A stretch of 64,000 nucleotides of DNA. Source: Bacteroidota bacterium (lineage in GTDB: Bacteria; Bacteroidota; JABWAT01). This document shows, piece after piece, positions 1-8,331 of the stretch. Under the pieces are notes generated by a model that saw only the letters and a list, made by a program, of their open reading frames with translations, was not told the DNA's origin and ran no database searches. A program made the position numbers and the translations under genes. The DNA is taken from assembly GCA_020161835.1 (NCBI GenBank), contig JAIUNL010000018.1:38052-102051 (forward strand). The letters run 5' to 3'. Numbering within the stretch: the first letter of the stretch is position 1; each line of letters begins with the position of its first letter.

Positions 1-43
1 GTGTTGTAAAGCGCTACCGAGAGTTCGAATCTCTCCCCCTCCG
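1..43 (+). tRNA. tRNA-Ser, 3' part only
   Basis: The window opens inside a class II tRNA. A T-arm is visible at 19-35 (GAGAG stem, TTCGAAT loop, CTCTC), followed by the 3' acceptor strand CCCCTCC at 36-42 and a discriminator G at 43. The bases before the T-arm look like a long variable arm. A class II tRNA with discriminator G points to serine; Leu and Tyr tRNAs normally carry A. The CCA end is not encoded. The anticodon lies outside the window, so the isoacceptor is unknown. Confidence 0.7.
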
Positions 44-48
44 CTGAA

Positions 49-77
49 AAAGTCCGGCCTTTGCCGGACTTTTTTTT
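49..77 (+). terminator. Intrinsic terminator after tRNA-Ser
   Basis: A GC-rich stem (AAGTCCGGC / GCCGGACTT) with a short loop is followed by a run of T. It sits six bases after the tRNA end and separates it from the next gene. Confidence 0.85.
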
Positions 78-148
78 ATCATTTCCAATCCAAAGTTGTG
101 ATTCTATCTGCTTTCAGTTATTTTCATTTTAAGCGAAAGAACTGAACT

Positions 149-1048
149 ATGGCATTTTTAGTTGATGATTATCAGACCCCTGCAGGAAACCAGGTTGAAG
201 ACCTTCAAAAAAACCGATTACGGTATCTGGTTAAAAAACCTCAGGATTTTTTATCTGAACTTTCTGTTTTAAACCCCCTTCAACTCAAGGAAATTCAAGA
301 ATTTCTGTGGGATTGCATTATGGAGGAATCTGCAAAGAAAAACCTTCATGTAACCCGTTCTGACATCATTTCCCGATTTGAGCCAACCACCAATTATCAA
401 TATCGTGCCGGGTGTAAAGAGCCATTGGGGTATTGCACCTTAAACATGTGCATTAAACTCGATCCCAAATGCTCAATCAACCGTTTAAGGGGAATGATTG
501 AAATTCTTCGTAAAATTCTTGCCGATGTTTATAAAAACGAAGATTTAGAAAGAAGATTTTCAGAACTTGAATTAAGTTCAAGAAAAATTCCGGTTGCAAC
601 CCCACTTATAGAAACAAAAGAGGGTGAAACAGCAACAAAAAGTCATTCAGTTGCCCATGCTCTTAAATCAAAAATTAAAAATTTAAGGGAAATCCTTTTT
701 TCAATTATTGAGCTCGATGGTGCTGAAACTGTTTGTTTAATGGACTCTCACGCGAAAATTGTGGAACTTGTAAGTAACCAAAAGATGAACAGCAGTTCTT
801 TCAGCAAGCAGATTTCAGAGTTGATAAAATACTATCAGAAATTATTGCCAAAACTGAAAGCTGACCGGATTCAAACTGTTACCAATGAGTATTATAACGG
901 GCTTATGGTCATTCACCTGCTTCATCATGATTTGTTCCTGATGGTCATAAGCAGAACAACTGATGTACCTGCCAAAACGATTAAAAGAGTGATCAGAATT
1001 TCAGATGAATTGAATGAACTCTTTGACAATACACTGGCAGAGAAGTGA
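149..1048 (+). CDS. Hypothetical protein with C-terminal roadblock-like domain
   Basis: This 299-residue protein has no signal peptide or membrane segment and is probably cytoplasmic. Residues 1-150 are helical and contain a cluster of four cysteines around residues 88-106 (GCKEPLGYC, NMC, PKC) that could bind metal or a cluster. Residues about 185-295 alternate beta and alpha in the order expected of a roadblock/LC7 domain (a short hydrophobic strand, 'LMDSHAKIVEL', a long helix, then two strands 'LMVIHLLHHDLFLMVIS' and a final helix). Such domains usually regulate small GTPases or partner proteins. It sits alone between a tRNA terminator and tmRNA, 11 bp before the tmRNA 5' end. The roadblock call is a fold guess; no precise family is recognised. 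Confidence 0.6.
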   Translation: MAFLVDDYQTPAGNQVEDLQKNRLRYLVKKPQDFLSELSVLNPLQLKEIQEFLWDCIMEESAKKNLHVTRSDIISRFEPTTNYQYRAGCKEPLGYCTLNMCIKLDPKCSINRLRGMIEILRKILADVYKNEDLERRFSELELSSRKIPVATPLIETKEGETATKSHSVAHALKSKIKNLREILFSIIELDGAETVCLMDSHAKIVELVSNQKMNSSSFSKQISELIKYYQKLLPKLKADRIQTVTNEYYNGLMVIHLLHHDLFLMVISRTTDVPAKTIKRVIRISDELNELFDNTLAEK

Positions 1049-1059
1049 ATATTAAATTA

Positions 1060-1407
1060 GGGGGTGACAGGTTTCGACGGGATGAGTGTTGGTCTGGAAT
1101 GCGTGTAGAGTTCTCCGAAATTCTCTTAAAAAAGGCGGAACAGCTTAACTGCTGAAAACAACTACGCACTCGCAGCTTAATTAAATAAGTTGCGCGCTGT
1201 TACCTTCCATTGTCTGCCGGGATTTTAACAGCGTCATATTGGCGGATTGCTATTTCGGATCGTCCCGGTCCGGAATTTAAGATCAGGGGCTGGGAAACTC
1301 CAAGGTTGTTACTGTCTGAGGAGAATCTGAGATCTAAACAGTGACTACACACGTAGATGTCTTGATGGGCGCCTTTTCGGACGCGGGTTCAAGTCCCGCC
1401 ACCTCCA
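1060..1407 (+). ncRNA. ssrA: tmRNA (transfer-messenger RNA)
   Basis: tmRNA rescues stalled ribosomes and tags the nascent chain for proteolysis. The 5' end GGGGGTG pairs with CACCTCC at 1400-1406 to form the acceptor stem. The conserved GGTTTCGACGGGAT follows, and a T-arm (GCGGG TTCAAGT CCCGC, 1383-1399) closes the tRNA-like domain. The discriminator A is at 1407 and CCA is not encoded. The tag reading frame is 1151-1180: codons for A-E-N-N-Y-A-L-A-A and a TAA stop. The Ala-Leu-Ala-Ala end is the classical ClpXP degron. One-piece, not permuted. Confidence 0.95.
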
Positions 1408-1449
1408 CAGGGGAAGTTGATTTTACATCAGATCAATTCTTAAACAAAA

Positions 1450-1475
1450 AAGCCAGTTGTTCAACTGGCTTTTTT
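1450..1475. terminator. Bidirectional terminator between ssrA and a convergent lipoprotein gene
   Basis: AAGCCAGTT and AACTGGCTT form a stem with a 4-nt loop. It is flanked by A-rich sequence on the left and T-rich sequence on the right, so it can act for tmRNA on + and for the gene ending at 1500 on -. Confidence 0.8.
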
Positions 1476-1499
1476 GTTTTTATAATTCTTTTTGAATTT

Positions 1500-2201
1500 C
1501 TACTTCAATTCCCAGCCAAAAGTGGTAGTATTCACCTTTTCAGTACCAGTCATCCGGGTAATAATATTTTCAGCTGTAATTTTTGAATAAACCGTGCCAA
1601 TTGTATCAGAGAGTGTTCCGTTTACTGCGAGGTTCCTGATTGTCATATTATCAGAATTTAGTGGACCCGGATAATACTTGCCGGAATAGAATATATTGGT
1701 CCGAATCTGAATCACACGTCCGGTCTGAGAAAGACGGGAAACTGAATACGTTTTCCCAAGTGCAATAAGAGAGGCTATCTGTCTGGAAATCTGAGGAAGT
1801 ACAATAATATTATAGGGTTTACTCTCCCATGTTCCTGATTTTGCACTAATTTTAACTGAATTTTCTTTTCCCGTAGCAGAACTGATAGATTTTGGGAAAA
1901 TCCGCAATGTTTTTCCAATTGTTGCTCCCGTTCCTGTAACCGTATAAACCGGTGTTTCAGGAAAAGCAATTTCCTTTCCGTCTTCGTTTCTAAGAATCAA
2001 AGTTAATACATTCATGGTATCGCCAAAAACAACTTCCAGTGTATCCTGAACACTTCTACCTTCTGTTGAAATGGTTTTAGGAATAATATACAGACCTGAA
2101 AGATCATTTTTTACTGGTTCAGAAGGACTTTCTTCCTTACACGAAAAAAGACTTAAGGTAAAAGTTACAATTAGAATGAAAACGAAAATGAACCGGTTCA
2201 T
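1500..2201 (-). CDS. Hypothetical lipoprotein
   Basis: This 233-residue protein begins with a lipoprotein signal peptide: a hydrophobic stretch at residues 4-19 and lipobox LFSC with Cys21 as the predicted lipidated residue. The rest is rich in Ser/Thr and beta strands ('VSVQDTLEVVFGDTMNVLTL', 'YTVTGTGATIGKTLRIFP'), suggesting an immunoglobulin-like surface or periplasmic fold. I recognise no named family. It is monocistronic: convergent with ssrA on one side, and 212 bp from the end of the hydrogenase operon on the other. Confidence 0.75.
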   Translation of the reverse strand: MNRFIFVFILIVTFTLSLFSCKEESPSEPVKNDLSGLYIIPKTISTEGRSVQDTLEVVFGDTMNVLTLILRNEDGKEIAFPETPVYTVTGTGATIGKTLRIFPKSISSATGKENSVKISAKSGTWESKPYNIIVLPQISRQIASLIALGKTYSVSRLSQTGRVIQIRTNIFYSGKYYPGPLNSDNMTIRNLAVNGTLSDTIGTVYSKITAENIITRMTGTEKVNTTTFGWELK

Positions 2202-2395
2202 AAATGACCTGAATTTGGAAAATGAATAAATTAATTATTTGCTAACTGTCGGGATTATTTTCTAAAGGGAATAAACAGTGTTTGACCAAACCAATCTAAA
2301 ACGATCACAAATATTTACAACCAATCAAGAGAATAATTAACCTATCTGAAGATAAGTCAATTTTCACATTTAATAAAAACGCTTGCTCTCTATCG

Positions 2396-2412
2396 ATTCA
2401 CTTAAAGTGAAT
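2396..2412. repeat. Perfect 17-bp palindrome at the end of the hydrogenase operon
   Basis: ATTCACTT-A-AAGTGAAT lies one base after the stop codon of the last gene of the operon. It has no T-tract, so it is a weak terminator candidate or an mRNA 3' end stabiliser. The rest of 2202-2413 is AT-rich with nothing else I can support. Confidence 0.5.
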
Positions 2413-2413
2413 T

Positions 2414-2677
2414 CTAATTCAAATCTACTGCAGTCAACAAAATATCTGATGCACCCGGATCTTCATCAATTTCAACAAACTGAAGAGCCAACCGACACCC
2501 TTCTGCAACAGAACCTACTGAAATTTCACTGAAGTGATCGCGGAACTTTTCGGGTGAGATGAAGCTATTTTTTCCGAAGCGAACAGCAATTCTTTTTACA
2601 TGCAATGCATTTTGCTGTTCAGCCACAGCTTCAATTTTACTTAACAGATCGGACATTGAGTGAACATGAATTTTCAT
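2414..2677 (-). CDS. HypA-like protein lacking the zinc-ribbon half
   Basis: HypA inserts nickel into [NiFe] hydrogenases. This 87-residue protein resembles the N-terminal and central alpha/beta part of HypA: 'HSMSDLLSKIEAVAEQQ' aligns with the family start MHELSL..., and 'SPEKFRDHFSEISVGSVAEGCRLAL' aligns with the conserved segment before the zinc finger. The two CxxC pairs of HypA are absent; the only cysteine is in 'AEGCRL'. The Ni-binding MHE start is also altered, with His6 displaced from the N terminus. It is the last gene of the hox operon, 3 nt after the protease gene. It could be a reduced chaperone, a scaffold or a non-metal-binding HypA partner. Confidence 0.7.
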   Translation of the reverse strand: MKIHVHSMSDLLSKIEAVAEQQNALHVKRIAVRFGKNSFISPEKFRDHFSEISVGSVAEGCRLALQFVEIDEDPGASDILLTAVDLN

Positions 2678-2680
2678 TTT

Positions 2681-3124
2681 TTACCCGACTACTAATTTTT
2701 CAAGCGTTTTTAAAATATTTGGTGCTTTGTCTCTCACTACCGCAGAAAGGGTATCTCCAACCGAGAAATCTGAACCTGAAACAGTAAAAAGAAACAGTTC
2801 TGGTAAATCTGACTGATTAATCTCAGAAAACCTAACTAAATCACCAATATCAAATTCATGAGTTGATGCCTGATCGTAATTACGTCCTTCTGTCCAGTTT
2901 ACAATTGAAATTTCCCCAGGTAACCCTTTCACAGCCGCATCAATGAAAACAATACGTTCAAAATCTTTGAATCTTGCAGCCATTTCCGGAACAAGCTGGA
3001 TGAAAGTCTGGATTTCAAGATCTGGATCAGAACATATTTTCTCCAGTTGTTCAGCTAATGCCCAACCGATTCCATCATCGCTTCGAAGCGGATTTCCGTA
3101 TCCAATCACCCAGGTTTTTTTCAT
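2681..3124 (-). CDS. hoxW: [NiFe] hydrogenase maturation endopeptidase (HoxW/HybD family)
   Basis: This protease trims the C-terminal peptide of the hydrogenase large subunit after Ni insertion. From the ATG at 3124 it is 147 residues, the normal family length, and starts 'MKKTWVIGYGNPLRSDDGIG'. That holds the family G-x-GNPxxxDDGxG motif with the nickel-sensing Asp, then 'VFIDAAVKGLPGEI' and 'STHEFDIGDLV' with the conserved second Asp and His. The longer frame up to 3205 would add 27 residues translated from a palindromic intergenic repeat, so I reject that start. It follows hoxH by 115 bp and probably processes HoxH after His449. Confidence 0.85.
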   Translation of the reverse strand: MKKTWVIGYGNPLRSDDGIGWALAEQLEKICSDPDLEIQTFIQLVPEMAARFKDFERIVFIDAAVKGLPGEISIVNWTEGRNYDQASTHEFDIGDLVRFSEINQSDLPELFLFTVSGSDFSVGDTLSAVVRDKAPNILKTLEKLVVG

Positions 3125-3145
3125 AATAAACCAAATAAAAACCAG

Positions 3146-3213
3146 GCATTCCGTCTCCCGATATACCAATCCTGCATGGCAGGATCGGTACTCGGTGTGA
3201 CACATTTTGTGTC
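3146..3213. repeat. Palindromic intergenic repeat between hoxH and hoxW
   Basis: Contains two hairpins: ATCCTGC-ATG-GCAGGAT (3169-3185) and GACACA-TTT-TGTGTC (3199-3213). On the minus strand it reads TGTCACACCGAGTACC..., matching the dispersed CTGAGT-type family seen at 25492, 28007 and 32874. It interrupts the otherwise tight hydrogenase operon and could modulate transcript stability. Confidence 0.6.
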
Positions 3214-3239
3214 CCGGTAATTTGTATTTTCAAAACCGT

Positions 3240-4661
3240 TTATCTGGAAATCGTTTTTAAGATTTCACCATTGGGTGCCTGAATTTCAATCTGCATCGGC
3301 ATTTGACCGGCTGCATGAGTTGAACAACTTAAACAGGGGTCAAAGGTTCGGATGACAGCTTCAATACGGTTCAACATACCTTCTTTTGGATTTAGTCCGT
3401 CGAGATAATGACGAGCCACCTGCAGAACCCCACGGTTCATTGCCAGGTTGTTATGTCCGGTAGCAATGATGAGATTAGCCCATTTGATCAGACCATTTTC
3501 ATCAATCCGGTAGTGGTGAATCAGTGTTCCGCGGGGAGCTTCAGACACACCAACGCCATCAAAACTATTTGGATTGGCGATTGCCCTGACATGCGGATTC
3601 ATACACTCATCATCTTTCAAAATATCTTCAACCCGTTCTGCGCAATTTAAAATTTCAATCAGCCGGGCGTAGTGATAATGGAAGGAACTTGAAACCGGTC
3701 CTTTTTGGATTGACCGGAATCCGGCAAGTTCTTCATCAGCCAGTGGAGTTCCACATTTTGAGGCAATATTGAGCCGGGCCAAAGGACCGACCCGATAAAT
3801 TCCGCCAGGATAGCCCATTGGTTTATAAAACACCGATTTCAGATAACTGTATGATTCAACTTTTTCCCCAATCCAGGTATCATACTCAGACGGATCAATT
3901 CCATCAGAAACAATATTTCCTGCTGAATCCATAAACCGGAGTGTTCCATCGTAATACTCAACTTCACCATTCTTATTTACCAGCCCCATAAACAAGGTTG
4001 GGAAATTGGCGAAAACCGCAATTTCTTCCTGATAATGCTTTACAACAGGGTGATACCAATTTAGTGCCCTTCTCACGATTTCCTTGATTTCAGGCATTTC
4101 CTTCAGCATGGCAGCTCGGTGCTCTGCTGTTAGTGCAGCATTGACTCCACCAGATACGACCCACGACGGGTGAATTCTTTTCCCGCCAAGCAACTCAATC
4201 ATCTGCTGTCCGATTTGCCGAAGCCGGATTCCATCTTTTGCAAGTTCAGGACGTTTCGCAGCAACCCCCAGAATATTCCGGATTGCCGGATCTGCATCCA
4301 TCCCAAGTAAAAGATCCGGGGACGAAAGATGGAAAAAACTCAGTGCATGAGACTGAATAATCTGAGCCATGTTCATGACTTTACGAAGGTTGTGACCTGT
4401 AACCGGTACTTTCACCGCCATCAGATTGTCGCAAGCTTTTGCTGATGCCATCAGGTGAGAAACCGGGCAAATTCCGCAAATTCTTGCCATGAGTGATGGC
4501 ATTTCAGTAAATGGACGGCCTTCAGAAAGTTTTTCGAATCCACGAAGCTGAGTTACATGAAACTGTGCATCATTGATCGTTCCGTTGTCATCCACGTAAA
4601 TAGTAATTTTTGCATGGCCTTCAATTCGGGTAACGGGATCAATTGTAATTGTTTTTGGCAT
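3240..4661 (-). CDS. hoxH: NAD-reducing bidirectional [NiFe] hydrogenase large subunit HoxH
   Basis: HoxH carries the Ni-Fe(CN)2CO active site of the group 3d soluble hydrogenase, which oxidises or evolves H2 with NAD(H). The 473-residue product has the N-terminal signature R60-I-C62-G-I-C65 and the C-terminal DPC443-L-S-C446-STH449, giving the four Ni-ligating cysteines. Glu14 in 'TRIEGH' is the conserved proton-relay glutamate. Cleavage after His449 would release exactly 24 residues, as described for HoxH of Ralstonia. A Shine-Dalgarno AGGAGG lies just upstream of the ATG. hoxY lies 9 bp upstream. Confidence 0.95.
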   Translation of the reverse strand: MPKTITIDPVTRIEGHAKITIYVDDNGTINDAQFHVTQLRGFEKLSEGRPFTEMPSLMARICGICPVSHLMASAKACDNLMAVKVPVTGHNLRKVMNMAQIIQSHALSFFHLSSPDLLLGMDADPAIRNILGVAAKRPELAKDGIRLRQIGQQMIELLGGKRIHPSWVVSGGVNAALTAEHRAAMLKEMPEIKEIVRRALNWYHPVVKHYQEEIAVFANFPTLFMGLVNKNGEVEYYDGTLRFMDSAGNIVSDGIDPSEYDTWIGEKVESYSYLKSVFYKPMGYPGGIYRVGPLARLNIASKCGTPLADEELAGFRSIQKGPVSSSFHYHYARLIEILNCAERVEDILKDDECMNPHVRAIANPNSFDGVGVSEAPRGTLIHHYRIDENGLIKWANLIIATGHNNLAMNRGVLQVARHYLDGLNPKEGMLNRIEAVIRTFDPCLSCSTHAAGQMPMQIEIQAPNGEILKTISR

Positions 4662-4670
4662 ATATCCTCC

Positions 4671-5204
4671 TTATGCCCCGAACCGGGTTTTACTTGTTAA
4701 ATCCGGAATTCTTCCGTCGAGTAATTCAGCGACTGCATAGAAAATGGTATCATTTGAAGGCGGGCATCCGGGAATAAAAACATCCACCGGTACAACTTCG
4801 TGAATCGGCATGACCCGGGCAAGAAGTTCGGGTAAAGCCGGATGCTTTGGCATCACATCGTGAATAAATGCATTTTCTACATAAGCCCGGTTAATAATCT
4901 CCTGAACCGGAATCGGGTTTCTCATGGATGGAACATTGGCATTAATCGCACAATCGCCTAAAGCAATGAGATATTTGGTATGTTTTCTGATTTTCTTGAT
5001 TTTGGCAAGATCATCTACCGAAGCAACAGCTCCTTCAACAATTGTGACATCGACATAATCAGGGAATACCTTATTATCAACAAGCGGACTGTAAACCAAT
5101 TCAATCCGGTCTGCAATCGCAAGCAAACGTTCATCGATATCAAGAAAACTCATGTGGCAGCCGGAACATCCATCCAGCCATGTGGTTGCAATTTTGGCTT
5201 TCAT
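4671..5204 (-). CDS. hoxY: Bidirectional hydrogenase small subunit HoxY
   Basis: HoxY holds the proximal [4Fe-4S] cluster that passes electrons between the HoxH active site and the HoxFU diaphorase. The 177-residue protein has all four ligands: Cys13 and Cys16 in 'DGCSGC', Cys85 in 'GDCA' and Cys147 in 'PGCPP'. It is short, without a Tat signal or extra cluster domain, as expected for the soluble group 3d enzyme rather than membrane uptake hydrogenases. Its start overlaps the end of hoxU by 4 nt, indicating translational coupling. Confidence 0.95.
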   Translation of the reverse strand: MKAKIATTWLDGCSGCHMSFLDIDERLLAIADRIELVYSPLVDNKVFPDYVDVTIVEGAVASVDDLAKIKKIRKHTKYLIALGDCAINANVPSMRNPIPVQEIINRAYVENAFIHDVMPKHPALPELLARVMPIHEVVPVDVFIPGCPPSNDTIFYAVAELLDGRIPDLTSKTRFGA

Positions 5205-5926
5205 ATTTTTTCCTTCCGGCGTGCGGTTAAGTAGGGCAGGAATCCTGACCGTTTGGTATTTTCTGCTACTGATCTTCCCTTTTCACTTAGTGCTCCAACC
5301 GGACAAACGTTTACACATTTTCCGCATTGGGTACAGGTATCTGCAGATCCCCAGGGTTGATTCAACTCGGTAATAACTTTTGCCTGAATACCACGACCTG
5401 AAACATCCCAGACGTGAGCACCTTCAATTTCATCACAAACCCGAACACACCTTGTGCATAAAATACACCGGTTATGATCAAGGATGAAGTAAGGATGACT
5501 GGCATCAACTGCAAATTTCGGGAACCGGTAAGGCACCCTGATGTGGTTGATTCCCAGCTTTTGAGATAAATACTGAAGTTCACAATGGTTATTTGAGACA
5601 CAAACCGAGCAGGTATGATTCCGTTCTGAAAAAATCAGTTCAAGCGTCATTTTACGGTAATGTGCCAGTTTATCGTTGGTGGTTGTAACTTCCATTCCTT
5701 CACTTACCATGGTTGTGCAGGCAGGAAGCAATTTTCTCTGACCTGCAACTTCGACCATGCATAACCTGCAGGCACCAATATTTGAAAGTCCTTCAAGATG
5801 ACAAAGTGTCGGAATAAAATACTCATTTTCACGGCAAACCTGCAAAACAGTTTGGTCTGAACGTGCTGAGACATCTTTTCCGTCAATCTTAAGCGTAAAA
5901 ATTTTAATTTGTCCGTTAGCAGTCAT
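5201..5926 (-). CDS. hoxU: Bidirectional hydrogenase diaphorase subunit HoxU
   Basis: HoxU wires electrons from HoxF to HoxY and is homologous to the N-terminal part of complex I NuoG. The 241 residues hold an N-terminal [2Fe-2S] ferredoxin domain ('CHLEGLSNIGACRLCMVEV', later 'LLPACTTMV'), a NuoG-type His-Cys region ('ERNHTCSVCVSNNHCELQ'), and a C-terminal pair of [4Fe-4S] motifs ('CILCTRCVRVCDEI' and 'CTQCGKCVNVCPVGAL'). An SD-like GGAG precedes the start, and hoxF ends 12 bp upstream. Confidence 0.93.
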   Translation of the reverse strand: MTANGQIKIFTLKIDGKDVSARSDQTVLQVCRENEYFIPTLCHLEGLSNIGACRLCMVEVAGQRKLLPACTTMVSEGMEVTTTNDKLAHYRKMTLELIFSERNHTCSVCVSNNHCELQYLSQKLGINHIRVPYRFPKFAVDASHPYFILDHNRCILCTRCVRVCDEIEGAHVWDVSGRGIQAKVITELNQPWGSADTCTQCGKCVNVCPVGALSEKGRSVAENTKRSGFLPYLTARRKEKI

Positions 5927-5938
5927 AATAGAATCTCC

Positions 5939-7549
5939 TTACTCCTGGTTGACTTCAGCCTGAATCCGTTCCATATACTCATGTTTGAAATATTTCAAGG
6001 TACTGAGTACAGGATTGGGTGATGACTGCCCAAGACCACAGAGACTGGTATTTCTTACCACATCGCAAAGTTCTTCGAGCAGGGTTAAGTCGGCTTCTGT
6101 AGCCCTTCTTTCGGCAAATTTTGTCAGAATATCATAAATCTGAGCAGTGCCGACCCGACAAGGAACACATTTGCCACAAGACTCAGACATACAGAATTCC
6201 ATAAAATATCTGGCTACATCAACCATGTTGGAATTTTCATCCATCACAATCATCCCACCAGAACCCATAATGGAACCCAATTTGGTCAGAGATTCATAAT
6301 CAACTTTGATATCAAGAAATTCTTCGGGAATACATCCACCAGATGGTCCACCGGTTTGAACGGCTTTAAACTTTCTTCCGCCCGGAATTCCGCCACCGAT
6401 ATCAAAAATGATCTCACGCAGCGACATCCCCATCGGCACTTCGATAAGTCCGGTATTGACGACCTGACCTGCGAGTGCAAAAACTTTTGTTCCTTTACTG
6501 GTTTCTGTTCCGATTGAGGCGTACCATTCTGCACCTTTCCTGATGATGGGTGCAATATTGGCAAAGGTTTCGACATTGTTGATCAGGGTTGGTTTTCCCC
6601 ACAAACCTGATTCGGCGGGATATGGGGGTCTTGGTCTTGGTGTTCCCCTTCCCCCTTCAATTGATGCAATCAGGGCAGTTTCTTCACCACAAACGAAAGC
6701 ACCGGCTCCAAGCCTGATACTGATTGTAAAGTTAAAAGTAGTTCCGAAAATATTATTCCCAAGAAGACCTTTTCTTTCAGCCTGTTTAATTGCAACTTTA
6801 AGTCTTGAAATTGCCAATGGATATTCAGCACGGACGTAAATAAATCCTTCGTCAGCGCCGATAGCATAGGCGGCAATGGCCATCCCTTCCAATATCCGGT
6901 GCGGATCTGATTCAAGAACAGACCGATCCATAAATGCACCGGGGTCGCCTTCATCAGCATTACAAATCACGTATTTCTTTGCACCGACAGCTTTTGCAAC
7001 GGTTGACCATTTTAATCCGGTCGGATATCCACCACCACCTCGTCCTCTGAGCCCAGATTTGATCAGGTTTTGAACAACTTCATTCTGATCAAGGTCATGT
7101 AAAACTGTATAAAGTCCCAAATAGCCATCAAAAGCAATATATTCTTCGATTCGCTCCGGGTTGATTACTCCACAATTTTCAGTGACAATTTTGTATTGTC
7201 GTTTGAAAAAAGGTGAATCAGAAGCGAGATCATTGGTCGTTTTCTTTCCCTTCTCGAGATTGTCTGTCACCAGAAAGGCATTTGCCTGGTTGATTTCCTG
7301 GAACATCCGGTTTTCAGGTTCAATTGAAACAAGTGGACCAGCAGCACACAAACCCATGCAACCAACACCCTTCACATCAATATCTTTTGCCAATCCTTTT
7401 TCTTTAAGCTGACCTTCAATTGTGTTTAACACTGCTTCAGCATTTTGAGACATGCAACCGGCAGCAACACACACATGAATTGATTTTTTCTTTTGGCTTC
7501 TGGCCAGCTCTTCGCCAGCTTTAATTTCCTGTAGTTCTTCTAAGGTCAT
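5939..7549 (-). CDS. hoxF: Bidirectional hydrogenase NADH-binding diaphorase subunit HoxF
   Basis: HoxF oxidises or reduces NAD(H) through FMN, like NuoF of complex I. The 536 residues begin with a thioredoxin-like [2Fe-2S] domain (Cys27/Cys32 and Cys64/Cys68), then the glycine-rich FMN/NADH site '[13 protein letters not shown]', '[13 protein letters not shown]', the '[13 protein letters not shown]' segment, and a C-terminal [4Fe-4S] motif '[13 protein letters not shown]'. The N-terminal extension is typical of HoxF proteins. hoxE ends 3 bp upstream. Confidence 0.95.
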   Translation of the reverse strand: MTLEELQEIKAGEELARSQKKKSIHVCVAAGCMSQNAEAVLNTIEGQLKEKGLAKDIDVKGVGCMGLCAAGPLVSIEPENRMFQEINQANAFLVTDNLEKGKKTTNDLASDSPFFKRQYKIVTENCGVINPERIEEYIAFDGYLGLYTVLHDLDQNEVVQNLIKSGLRGRGGGGYPTGLKWSTVAKAVGAKKYVICNADEGDPGAFMDRSVLESDPHRILEGMAIAAYAIGADEGFIYVRAEYPLAISRLKVAIKQAERKGLLGNNIFGTTFNFTISIRLGAGAFVCGEETALIASIEGGRGTPRPRPPYPAESGLWGKPTLINNVETFANIAPIIRKGAEWYASIGTETSKGTKVFALAGQVVNTGLIEVPMGMSLREIIFDIGGGIPGGRKFKAVQTGGPSGGCIPEEFLDIKVDYESLTKLGSIMGSGGMIVMDENSNMVDVARYFMEFCMSESCGKCVPCRVGTAQIYDILTKFAERRATEADLTLLEELCDVVRNTSLCGLGQSSPNPVLSTLKYFKHEYMERIQAEVNQE

Positions 7550-7552
7550 GGT

Positions 7553-8047
7553 TTACTCCCACTTTGTAAGTTTGGTGAGGGTATCAGCAGCGGTCAGTTT
7601 GCCGTTCACTTCGCCATCAAAAACACCCGCAGGCGCCAGTCCGCAGGCACCAATACAACGGGCAGTCACGAGAGAGAGGTTACCATCGTCAGTCGTTTCA
7701 CCCGGATGAACGTTATATTTTTTCGCAATGGTTTCCATAAGTTCTCCTGCACCTTTCACGTAACAGGCTGTTCCCATACAAATCACACAAGTATGTTTGC
7801 CCTGTGGTTTAAGTGTGAAAAAGTGGTAAAAGGTTGCAACACCGTATACCTTACTCAGGGGTACATTCAAAGCTTTGGATACAAACCGGAGGGAATCATC
7901 ATCTAGAAAACCAAATGATTCCTGAACAGTATGCAGGGTTTCAATCATAGCATTTGACTGATACCCGTGTCTTTTCATCGTTGCCATGACCAGTCCCCAC
8001 CGTTTATCTTCTGTAGGTGGCTGAACTTTCACGGGATAGGCGGGCAT
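7553..8047 (-). CDS. hoxE: Bidirectional hydrogenase subunit HoxE
   Basis: HoxE is a NuoE homologue with one [2Fe-2S] cluster, found in the five-subunit bidirectional hydrogenases. The 164-residue protein has a helical N terminus ('ALNVPLSKVYGVATFYHFFTLKP') and the four ligands in 'CMGTACYVKGA' and 'RCIGACGLAP'. It is the first gene of the operon. A perfect AGGAGG (minus strand, 8052-8057) is spaced 4 nt from the ATG. It is transcribed divergently from the DUF5916 gene across a 284-bp spacer. Confidence 0.93.
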   Translation of the reverse strand: MPAYPVKVQPPTEDKRWGLVMATMKRHGYQSNAMIETLHTVQESFGFLDDDSLRFVSKALNVPLSKVYGVATFYHFFTLKPQGKHTCVICMGTACYVKGAGELMETIAKKYNVHPGETTDDGNLSLVTARCIGACGLAPAGVFDGEVNGKLTAADTLTKLTKWE

Positions 8048-8331
8048 AGAACCTCCTTTTTCACTCTTGGACTAAAAATGGTCAGTTTTTTTGAATCTAT
8101 TTTCAAAATTAAATCTTGTCTTTGCGGATAAACAGAGTTTTTATTCCTGTTTTATTTTTCAAAACGCGTTAAAATAGGTTTAAACAGTACATTTTCCCTT
8201 AGAAAAGTTAGTCAATTTAAGTTCAAAAAACTGTTAATTTCCGATTAGATTATCCGAATTGAAACCTTTAATTCTTGAGTTCGTATGACCTTTGTCAGCA
8301 ATCAAAATGATAATTAGTTGGGGGATTTGGA
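8048..8331. promoter_or_regulatory. Divergent promoter region, hox operon / DUF5916 gene
   Basis: A 284-bp AT-rich spacer must contain the promoters of both flanking units. I see the hoxE Shine-Dalgarno but no convincing -24/-12 element or clear long inverted repeat, so the regulator of the hydrogenase is not deducible from here. Confidence 0.4.

Noticed and set aside
1341..1586. 81-codon open frame on + strand across the tmRNA 3' end
   Set aside because: It lies over the tRNA-like domain and the terminator; the tmRNA structure explains the sequence.
3125..3205. 27-residue N-terminal extension of the hydrogenase protease
   Set aside because: The added codons are repeat DNA and the family start motif begins right after the ATG at 3124.
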